Positions 1 to 5,757 of a stretch of DNA of 15,190 nucleotides are shown piece by piece. The stretch comes from Pseudomonadota bacterium (GTDB lineage Bacteria > Pseudomonadota > Alphaproteobacteria > Caulobacterales > Caulobacteraceae). A model generated the notes under the pieces. It made no database searches and was not told the origin of the DNA. It worked only from the letters and a program-made list of their open reading frames with translations. Positions within the stretch are counted from its first letter, which is position 1, and each line of letters opens with the position of its first letter. Made by a program: the position numbers and the translations under genes. The stretch lies in NCBI GenBank assembly GCA_023409795.1, contig JAEYQX010000197.1, positions 1 to 15,190 of the forward strand, written 5' to 3'.

Positions 1-422
1 GGCTGGCCGCCGACGGCACGGTGAAGCCGTTTGAAGGCGATATGGACGACTACACCAAATTCGTACTGGAGCGTGCCAAACAGGGCATGAAGCCCTCGCA
101 GGTGAAGAAGGAAAAGCCGACCTCGGCCACCCGCAGCGGGGCTCAACCAGAGGGCACCCGCGCCACGAGCGATAGTCCTGCCCCAAAAAAGAAGGGCAAG
201 TCGCCGTCCACCCTTCGCCATGCGGTGAAAAAGGCCGAAGAGGCCATGACGGCCCTGTCGAACGAAATCACCAAACTGGATGAAGACCTGGTGGTTGCGG
301 CATCCAGGGATCCGAAAAAGTTTGAAGCCCTGAGCCGCAAGCGCGCCCAGCTTCAAACCGATCTGGAAGCGGCAGAGGCCCAGTGGCTGGCGGCCGAGGA
401 AGAACTGGCTGAGGTAAGCTGA
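1..422 (+). CDS. ABC-F family ATPase, C-terminal end (5' partial)
   Basis: This is the last ~140 residues of an ABC-F protein; the gene begins before the window. The frame is open from base 3, and bases 1-2 fit the end of a Trp codon. The first residues (LAADGTVKPFEGDMDDYTKF) match the segment that closes the second ATPase domain in ABC-F proteins. A Lys/Pro/Ser-rich linker follows, then a charged heptad-like stretch over roughly the last 70 residues, typical of the Uup-type C-terminal coiled coil that contacts nucleic acid or ribosome. ABC-F proteins are soluble paired ATPases acting on the ribosome; Uup-like members are also linked to DNA structure tolerance. The Walker motifs lie outside the window, so the exact subfamily (Uup, EttA or other) cannot be fixed. 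The stop TGA shares its final A with the next gene's ATG, suggesting translational coupling. Confidence 0.88.
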   Translation, partial: LAADGTVKPFEGDMDDYTKFVLERAKQGMKPSQVKKEKPTSATRSGAQPEGTRATSDSPAPKKKGKSPSTLRHAVKKAEEAMTALSNEITKLDEDLVVAASRDPKKFEALSRKRAQLQTDLEAAEAQWLAAEEELAEVS

Positions 423-673
423 TGGCGAGACCCACCCCGATCCTGTCCGCCGAGGAACGCGACGAAGCCGCCAACCGCCTGCGCGGCTGGCTGCGGGACG
501 AACAGGATGTGGAATTGGGTCGCCTGCCTGCCGAAATGCTGGTCGAATTCATCGAGCAGCAGATCGGGCGGCTGTATTACAATCGCGGCCTGCGCGACGC
601 CGAGACGCTGATCCGCGCCAAGGTCGAGGATGTCTCCGACGCCCTTTACGGCATGGAACGGCACGGCGGCTGA
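422..673 (+). CDS. DUF2164 family protein
   Basis: A small acidic protein of 83 residues. Its pattern fits DUF2164: an N-terminal LSAEERDEAANRLRGWL helix, a central ELGRLPAEMLVEFIEQQIG segment, then YYNRGLRDAE and a C-terminal helix ending near LYGME. The biochemical role of this family is not established. There is no signal peptide or membrane segment, so it is probably cytoplasmic. The ATG overlaps the TGA of the ABC-F gene by one base (TGATG), so the two are probably translated together. The stop codon lies inside the left arm of the inverted repeat at 665-688, which suggests transcription ends just past this gene. Confidence 0.82.
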   Translation: MARPTPILSAEERDEAANRLRGWLRDEQDVELGRLPAEMLVEFIEQQIGRLYYNRGLRDAETLIRAKVEDVSDALYGMERHGG

Positions 674-688
674 TCGAGATCAGCCGCC
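665..688. terminator. Perfect inverted repeat between convergent genes, possible bidirectional terminator
   Basis: GGCGGCTGATC (665-675) and GATCAGCCGCC (678-688) are perfect reverse complements separated by two bases, giving a GC-rich hairpin on either strand. It lies between the end of the DUF2164 gene, whose stop codon is in the left arm, and the end of the minus-strand lipoprotein gene at 701. No T-tract follows on either strand, so this is not a textbook intrinsic terminator. A second copy of GATCAGCCGC at 699-708, inside the end of the opposing gene, could pair with the same left arm. The repeat is seen directly; the terminator role is inferred. Confidence 0.6.
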
Positions 689-700
689 CACCAGCCTTGA

Positions 701-1015
701 TCAGCCGCAGGCGCCGCGCGTGATCACGTCCGCATCGTCATAGGTGAAGGTCACCCGGTCGCTGCGATAGTCCATGGTAGCCATGCAGTCCTTGCACAGG
801 ACGCGGAAGACCAGCCCGGACGGGGCCGCTGGCAGCGACTGGCGCGTCTTGCCCACATAGGGCTGCCAGTCCTCGATCTTGCACTGGGCACCCGAACCCG
901 GCTCCAGGATCGTCATCTGGTCGTCCGTCGGGTTCAGGTTCTGCGCCGGCGGCACCGGCGCACAGGCGCTGAGGCCCAGAAAACCCAGGGCAAGGGCGCT
1001 GGAGATCATCTTCAT
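701..1015 (-). CDS. Small lipoprotein, peptidase inhibitor I78-like (copy A)
   Basis: A predicted lipoprotein of 104 residues. The start MKMISSALALGFLGLSAC gives a signal peptide with lipobox LSAC (lipid-modified Cys18). I chose the ATG at 1015 because an AGAGG sits nine bases upstream; an in-frame ATG at 1024 abuts that site and a longer upstream start would run into the neighbouring gene. The mature part resembles the I78 inhibitor family (Aspergillus elastase inhibitor type): a first Cys (45), a VGK motif, a TMDYRSDR motif and a terminal CG (Cys103). Unlike usual I78 members it has a CKDC pair (Cys74/Cys77) just before the DY motif. It is paralogous to the gene immediately upstream in transcription, 17 bases away. 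Likely a periplasm-facing anchored protein; actual protease inhibition is unproven. Confidence 0.78.
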   Translation of the reverse strand: MKMISSALALGFLGLSACAPVPPAQNLNPTDDQMTILEPGSGAQCKIEDWQPYVGKTRQSLPAAPSGLVFRVLCKDCMATMDYRSDRVTFTYDDADVITRGACG

Positions 1016-1032
1016 GGCAGTCATCCTCTGGC

Positions 1033-1440
1033 TCAGCCGCAGCTGACACGTTCCACCACGCCCGTGCGGGCGTCGTAGAAGATGTTCAGCCGATAGGGGG
1101 AATAGTCCTCGGTCACCGGACAGGTGGTGCAGGCGACACGGCGGTTGACCACGTCGACCGGCACGGGAATCTCGCTGCGCGGACGGCCCACCAGCCATTG
1201 CAACTCGCCCGCCTTGCACATGTCGGCATTGTTCTGCGGCATATGGGTGCCGACCGGCTGGCTCTGCCGTGCGATCTCGACGGCGACGGGGGCCGGAACG
1301 GTGGCGCTGGTGGCATAGGGCGACGAGCAGCCGGCCAGGGCCAGCAGCGACAGGCCGATCAGCCCGCCTTTTCCCAGCGTCCCTCGGGCGTCTGCTTCCA
1401 GTAGGCCAGGTTGGCGTTGGCCGACCTCAGGGTGCGCCAT
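1033..1440 (-). CDS. Small lipoprotein, peptidase inhibitor I78-like (copy B), start uncertain
   Basis: This is a paralogue of the next gene downstream in transcription. It has a lipobox (LALAGC), a first core Cys, a LVGRPR motif, CTTC, EDYSPYRLNIFYD and a terminal SCG, matching the I78 inhibitor pattern (R..T.DY..dRLNi..D...V.rV.CG). With the ATG at 1440 it is 135 residues with cysteines 38 (lipobox), 75, 104, 107 and 134. That start puts about 27 residues before the hydrophobic signal core, unusual for a lipoprotein, and lies well inside holC. A CTG at 1377, with GAGG four bases upstream, would give a compact signal peptide with the lipobox Cys at residue 17. No ATG, GTG or TTG lies between the two. 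The gene overlaps the 3' end of holC in another frame, consistent with one pepA-holC-lipoprotein transcript. Protease inhibition is inferred only from the family. Confidence 0.72.
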   Translation of the reverse strand: MAHPEVGQRQPGLLEADARGTLGKGGLIGLSLLALAGCSSPYATSATVPAPVAVEIARQSQPVGTHMPQNNADMCKAGELQWLVGRPRSEIPVPVDVVNRRVACTTCPVTEDYSPYRLNIFYDARTGVVERVSCG

Positions 1441-1820
1441 CTCTGCCGGGCGTGCTGCAGCGATGTCTCGTTGCGACCGTCGAAAATGATGAAGCATCTC
1501 TCAAACCCCTGTGTGTCCCCCAGCTCTGTCTCATCGACAATGAACAGAGCCTGAGCAGCATTGAGGTTCCCCGCCGATTCGGACAGCAGAATGGGCTGTC
1601 GCCCAGCCTGGTCCTCTGTCGCCAGGCCGTGGGGCAGGAAGCTGTCGGGACGATAGGTCCACAGATGTTCGTCAAGATCATCCAGCCGATGGGACTGGGT
1701 CGAGTGGATCAGGGCCCGCCAGCCCCGCTGGAGCGTTTTCTCCAGAAGGCCCGGCAGCACCTGGTCGAGCGTCGAGCGCTCGAGGTGGTAGAACCAGATT
1801 TCCGGCTTTTGGTCGGACAC
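1359..1820 (-). CDS. holC: DNA polymerase III subunit chi
   Basis: A protein of 153 residues, the normal size for HolC. The chi subunit belongs to the clamp-loader complex and bridges it to single-stranded DNA-binding protein at the replication fork. Family marks seen include an N-terminal IWFYHLERSTLDQVLPGLLE segment, RALIHS, then the LDDLDEHLWTY and SFLPHG motifs and a late FDG segment. The ATG at 1820 starts MSDQKPEIWFYHL as expected. The gene lies 28 bases downstream of pepA on the same strand, a pairing common in proteobacteria, so the two are probably cotranscribed. Its last ~27 codons may overlap the start of the following lipoprotein gene. Confidence 0.93.
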   Translation of the reverse strand: MSDQKPEIWFYHLERSTLDQVLPGLLEKTLQRGWRALIHSTQSHRLDDLDEHLWTYRPDSFLPHGLATEDQAGRQPILLSESAGNLNAAQALFIVDETELGDTQGFERCFIIFDGRNETSLQHARQRWRTLRSANANLAYWKQTPEGRWEKAG

Positions 1821-1848
1821 CCGGCCCTACCCCTTCTGCATCAAGCGA

Positions 1849-3324
1849 TTAGGCTTCGTACTTGTCGGCGACCAGCTGGTCGAGCAGACGCACGCCATAG
1901 CCGACAGCGCCATCCGGCACGGTCGGGTTCTTCGAATCCTTGATCCAGGCGGTCGAGGCGATGTCGATGTGTGCCCACGGCACGCCGTTGGTGAAGCGTT
2001 GCAGGAACAGGGCGGCGGTGATCGAACCACCGGCGCGGCCGTTGCCCATGTTCTTCATGTCGGCGATCGGGCTGTCGATGTGGCGGTCGTATTCCGCCGG
2101 GATCGGCATGCGCCACGACTTTTCGCCCACCTTCGGACCGGCGGCGGCAATGCCTTCGGCCAGTTCGTCGGAGTTGGTGAACACGCCGGCATATTCCAGG
2201 CCCAGCGAAATGATGATGGCCCCGGTCAGGGTGGCCAGGTCGATCATGAATTTCGGCTTGAAGCGGTCCTGGGTGTACCAGAGGGCATCGGCCAGGACGA
2301 GGCGGCCCTCGGCGTCGGTGTTCAGCACCTCGATGGTCTGGCCCGACATGGAGGTGACCACGTCGCCCGGACGCTGGGCGTTACCGTCCGGCATGTTCTC
2401 GACCAGGCCCAGGACGCCAACGGCGTTGACCTTGGCCTTGCGGCCAGCCAGGGCGTGCATGAGGCCGGCCACGGCAGCCGCGCCGCCCATGTCCCACTTC
2501 ATCTCTTCCATGCCCTCGGCGGGCTTCAGGCTGATGCCGCCGGTGTCGAAGCAGACGCCCTTGCCGACGAAGGCAATTGGGGCTTCACCGGCCGGGCCGC
2601 CGTTCCACTGGATCACGGCCAGCTGGCTCTCGCGGACAGAACCCTGGCCGACGCCCAGCAGCGAGCCCATGCCCAGCTTTTCCATCTCGGCTTCGCCCAG
2701 GATCTCGACCTTGGCACCCAGGGCTTCCAGTTCCTTCACGCGGCGCGCGAACTCCTGCGGATGCAGGATGTTGGCCGGCTCGGACACCAGGTCGCGCGAG
2801 AACAGGACGGCATCGGCAACGGCCGACAGCGGCTTGAAGGCTTCCTCGGCAGCAGCGACGTCGGACGTCACCACGCGCACCGTGGTCACCGACGGGATCT
2901 TCTCGGGCTTCTGCCTGGTCAGGTATTTGACGAAGCGATAGGCAGCCAGGCGAACCGCGAAGCCTGCGCGCGCCGCCTTGTCCCCCGACAGGTGCGACAC
3001 GTCGATGGTCAGGACCTCTGCGCCCGACATCTTGGCGGCGTGATAGGCCGCAGCGGCGGCCGTTTCGATGGCCAGGTCGTCGAACTTGTCAGCCGCGCCC
3101 GCGCCGACCAGCAGGACGCTGTTGGCATCCACGCCCGCCGGGGCGGCGACGTTCAGGTGGCTGTTGCCGGCACCGGTAAAGCGGCTGTTGGCCATGGCCT
3201 TGGTCAGCGCGCCCGAGGCAGCGGTATCCAGGGCAGCGCCCGGGCCGGCGAACTCACGACCTTCATGCACCAGAACGGCAAGGATTTGAGCGGCGCTGGG
3301 GGAAGCGACGAACTCGATTTTCAT
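1849..3324 (-). CDS. pepA: Leucyl aminopeptidase (M17 family)
   Basis: A cytosolic dinuclear-metal aminopeptidase of 491 residues that releases N-terminal amino acids from peptides. The M17 signature NTDAEGRL is at about residues 335-342. Metal and catalytic residues align with E. coli PepA at a constant offset of 15: Lys255 and Asp260 (in GKGVCFDTGG), Lys267, Asp278 (KWDMGG), Asp337, Glu339 and Arg341. The N-terminal ~160 residues form the less conserved macro-like domain. I chose the ATG at 3324 (MKIEFVASP) because a GGAG sits eight bases upstream; the in-frame start nine codons earlier lacks a good site. It is the first gene of the minus-strand row with holC and the lipoproteins, and is divergent from lptF across a 157-base gap. 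In E. coli PepA also acts as a DNA-binding regulator; nothing here tests that. Confidence 0.97.
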   Translation of the reverse strand: MKIEFVASPSAAQILAVLVHEGREFAGPGAALDTAASGALTKAMANSRFTGAGNSHLNVAAPAGVDANSVLLVGAGAADKFDDLAIETAAAAAYHAAKMSGAEVLTIDVSHLSGDKAARAGFAVRLAAYRFVKYLTRQKPEKIPSVTTVRVVTSDVAAAEEAFKPLSAVADAVLFSRDLVSEPANILHPQEFARRVKELEALGAKVEILGEAEMEKLGMGSLLGVGQGSVRESQLAVIQWNGGPAGEAPIAFVGKGVCFDTGGISLKPAEGMEEMKWDMGGAAAVAGLMHALAGRKAKVNAVGVLGLVENMPDGNAQRPGDVVTSMSGQTIEVLNTDAEGRLVLADALWYTQDRFKPKFMIDLATLTGAIIISLGLEYAGVFTNSDELAEGIAAAGPKVGEKSWRMPIPAEYDRHIDSPIADMKNMGNGRAGGSITAALFLQRFTNGVPWAHIDIASTAWIKDSKNPTVPDGAVGYGVRLLDQLVADKYEA

Positions 3325-3481
3325 GAAATCTACTCCAGGCCGAGGTTCCATGCCCCGGTCGTGCTTGAATCAGACATAGGCGCACCGTGCATTTGCCGAT
3401 GCGCCTGGACCTGTATTACATGGCCCGCATCTGTCCCGGCTGCAACTCGGTTGCATCCATTCCAGGGTGTTTTTCCAGAGT
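3325..3481. promoter_or_regulatory. Divergent pepA/lptF intergenic region with inverted repeat
   Basis: This gap must hold the promoters of both the pepA row and the lptF operon. It contains the inverted repeat AGGCGCA (3378-3384) / TGCGCCT (3400-3406), with half-sites starting 22 bases apart, about two helical turns. A smaller one, GCAC-C-GTGC, lies at 3382-3390. A GANTC site (GAATC, 3367-3371), the target of the CcrM methylase of many alphaproteobacteria, lies just to the left. I could not find a convincing -35/-10 pair for either direction; the nearest plus-strand candidate is TTGCCG (3393) with TATTAC (3413) at a short 14-base spacing. Placement of promoters here follows from gene arrangement; the repeat is seen directly. 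Confidence 0.5.
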
Positions 3482-4615
3482 ATGACGCTGATCCAGCGCT
3501 ATCTTTTCCGCCAGATTGGCCTGCCCGTGGTGGCAGCCTGCGCGGCGCTGGCCGGGATTGGCCTGCTAAGCCAAAGCCTTGACCAGCTCGAGGTGATCGT
3601 CGAGCGCGGCCAGAGCGTCGGCGTCATGATCAACCTGACCCTTCTGGCCCTGCCGCAGCTGATCGCGGTGATCCTGCCGATCGGCCTGTTCGTGGGGGCG
3701 CTGATCGCCCTGACGCGGCTGCAGCGCGAGCAGGAACTGACGGCCGTCTATGCCGCCGGGGTCGATCGCTGGTCGATGATCCGGCCCGCCATGCAGATCG
3801 CCCTGATCGTGGTGGCCGCGTCCCTGGTCACCAATGTCCTGGTCCAGCCCTGGGCCCAGCGCGAGGGTCGCCGCCAGGCCTTTGCCATCCGCACCGACCT
3901 GGCGGCCCTGCTGGTCGAGGAGGGCCGATTCGTCCAGGGCCCCGATGGCCTGACCGTCTATGTGCAGAAGATCGAGCAGAACGGCCTGTTGAACAACCTC
4001 TTCGTCTACCTGGACGACGGCAAGACGGTGACCACCTGGGATGCCGAGACCGCCCGCTTTGGCCGCATCCAGAACCTGCCGATCCTGACCATGCAGAACG
4101 GCTCGATGCAGCGCTATTCCTCGCGCGGGGTGCTGGAGCAGCTGTCGTTTGACCAACAGGTGTTCGACCTGTCCCCCTATGCCAAGACCGACGCCCGGAT
4201 CCGGTTCAAGCCGTCGGACCTGTGGCTGACCGAGCTGTTTGATCCCACCCCGGCCCTGCTGGACAGCGCAGGCTCGCGCGGCGAGCTGATGGCCGAGGGG
4301 CATTCGCGCCTGTCCTCGCCCCTCTATGCCCTGGTGGCGATGAGCCTGGCCCTGACCGCCATCCTGGGCGGGGCCTTCAGCCGCGCGGGCTATACCGGAC
4401 GGATCGCCAAGGCGGCCGGCGTCTTCCTGGTGGTGCGGGTTGTCGGCTATGGCCTGGTGGCCGCCAGCGCCTGGAACGCCAGCCTCAATGTGCTTCAGTA
4501 TCTGCTGCCGCTGGGCGTGACCTTTGTGGCCCTGCGCCTGCTGTTCCGGGCGCTGAAGCCCCATCGCCGCCGGGTCTGGCCCGCCTATGAACGGTTCAAG
4601 GCGAGGTTCGCATGA
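3482..4615 (+). CDS. lptF: LPS export ABC transporter permease LptF
   Basis: A YjgP/YjgQ-family permease of 377 residues. LptF and LptG form the membrane core of the LptB2FG transporter, which pulls LPS from the inner membrane and feeds it to the periplasmic bridge and LptD. The sequence shows six hydrophobic segments: about 10-35, 48-78, 93-118, then 280-300, 312-333 and 336-358. Between segments 3 and 4 is a large periplasmic beta-jellyroll region. The ELTAVYAAGVDRWSM segment after helix 2 is the typical coupling region. I chose the ATG at 3482 (MTLIQRYLFRQI), which matches the family N terminus; an in-frame GTG at 3467 would add five residues. It is the first gene of the operon and its TGA overlaps the lptG ATG (ATGA). 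Confidence 0.95.
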   Translation: MTLIQRYLFRQIGLPVVAACAALAGIGLLSQSLDQLEVIVERGQSVGVMINLTLLALPQLIAVILPIGLFVGALIALTRLQREQELTAVYAAGVDRWSMIRPAMQIALIVVAASLVTNVLVQPWAQREGRRQAFAIRTDLAALLVEEGRFVQGPDGLTVYVQKIEQNGLLNNLFVYLDDGKTVTTWDAETARFGRIQNLPILTMQNGSMQRYSSRGVLEQLSFDQQVFDLSPYAKTDARIRFKPSDLWLTELFDPTPALLDSAGSRGELMAEGHSRLSSPLYALVAMSLALTAILGGAFSRAGYTGRIAKAAGVFLVVRVVGYGLVAASAWNASLNVLQYLLPLGVTFVALRLLFRALKPHRRRVWPAYERFKARFA

Positions 4616-5715
4616 AGTTTCGTCTTGGCCGCATCGAGCGGTATGTCCTGCTGCAGCAGCTGCGCGCCCTGGGCGTAGCCCTGGCCGTCATCGCGGCCCT
4701 GGTCATGCTGATCGACTTTGTCGAGGTGTCGCGCTCGATCAATGCTTCGGGCGATGCCTCGGCCCTGCGGGTCCTGGGCCTGGTCCTGGTCAAGTCGCCG
4801 TCGGTGATCGTCCAGCTGCTGCCCTTTGTCTTCCTGTTCGGCACCCTGGGTGCCTTTGTCAGCCTGAACCGCCGCAGCGAGCTGATCGCCATGCGCGCCG
4901 CCGGCATCTCGGCCTGGCGCTTTGTCCTTCCGGCCGCCGGGATGGCCGTTGTCTTCGGCGTCCTGGCCGTCACCCTGTTTGGCCCCCTGGCAGCGGCGGG
5001 CGATGCCATCTGGCAGCAGGAGCGCAACCGGGGCTCCGGCCCGGCGGCCCAGGCCGAGGCGCAATCGGCCGTCTGGCTGCGCGAAGGCGACGACGCTCGC
5101 CAGATGATCATCCGCGGCGGCCGCCAGGAACGCACCACCGGTCGCCTGATGGACGCGACCTTCTTCATCTATACAACCACGCCGGACGGCCAGCGCAGCT
5201 TCTCGGAGCGGATCGACGCCGATACCGCCAGCCTGACCGCCGGGCGCTGGCGCCTGACCAATGCCGTGGGAGCCCAGACCGGGCAGCGGGCCGTGCGCTA
5301 TGCCACCCTGGACCTGCCGTCCAACCTGGCCGACGAAGAGGCTTTCCAAAGGTTCGCCCGGCCACAGTCGACGTCCTTCTGGGCCCTGCCAGGCCAGATC
5401 GAGCGGATCGAGTCAGCCGGCTTTGCCTCGACGGCCTATCGCCTGCGCCTGCAGCAACTGCTGTCCACGCCGCTGATGTATGGAGCCATGTCGATCCTGG
5501 CCGCGGCCTTCTCGCTGCGCCTGATGCGGCTGGGCGACCTGGCCCGGATGGCGGTTTCGGCGGTTGTTCTTGGTTTCGCCTTCTTCTTCGTGAACCAGTT
5601 TTCCGCCGCCATGGGTTCAGCCGAGGTCATGCCGCCCTTCCTGGCCGCCTGGTTGCCACCCATACTGACGGCGCTCGCCGCCTTTACCTTGCTGTTCTAT
5701 ACCGAAGACGGCTAA
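4612..5715 (+). CDS. lptG: LPS export ABC transporter permease LptG
   Basis: The second YjgP/YjgQ-family permease, 367 residues, partner of LptF in LptB2FG. The N terminus (LGRIERYVLLQQL) leads into a first membrane helix at ~16-38, with others at ~52-85, 101-128, 284-303, 312-334 and 339-362. The soluble part between helices 3 and 4 is the periplasmic jellyroll. RRSELIAMRAAGISAWRF after helix 2 is the usual coupling segment. The start ATG overlaps the lptF stop by four bases, so equal production of the two subunits by coupled translation is likely. A 42-base gap separates it from lptD. LptB, LptA and LptC are not in the window. Confidence 0.95.
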   Translation: MKFRLGRIERYVLLQQLRALGVALAVIAALVMLIDFVEVSRSINASGDASALRVLGLVLVKSPSVIVQLLPFVFLFGTLGAFVSLNRRSELIAMRAAGISAWRFVLPAAGMAVVFGVLAVTLFGPLAAAGDAIWQQERNRGSGPAAQAEAQSAVWLREGDDARQMIIRGGRQERTTGRLMDATFFIYTTTPDGQRSFSERIDADTASLTAGRWRLTNAVGAQTGQRAVRYATLDLPSNLADEEAFQRFARPQSTSFWALPGQIERIESAGFASTAYRLRLQQLLSTPLMYGAMSILAAAFSLRLMRLGDLARMAVSAVVLGFAFFFVNQFSAAMGSAEVMPPFLAAWLPPILTALAAFTLLFYTEDG

Positions 5716-5757
5716 TCGAACGGTTTCCGGGTTGCACCGGCAAGATGTGGACTATGC

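Noticed and set aside
3467..3481. GTG start for lptF five codons upstream
   Set aside because: The family N terminus begins at MTLIQRY; the extension adds MFFQS with no better ribosome site. It remains possible.
1969..3582. Plus-strand open frame of 537 codons opposite pepA
   Set aside because: It mirrors pepA, whose M17 active site is complete. The translation is rich in His, Gln, Arg, Gly and Asp with no domain, as expected for an antisense frame in GC-rich DNA.
3566..4564. Minus-strand open frame opposite lptF
   Set aside because: Translation is Gln/His/Gly-rich low complexity, a shadow of a well-supported membrane protein gene.
5724..5741. Short CCGG-flanked repeat between lptG and lptD as an operator or terminator
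   Set aside because: Four-base self-complementary arms are expected by chance in GC-rich DNA; no T-tract or other support.
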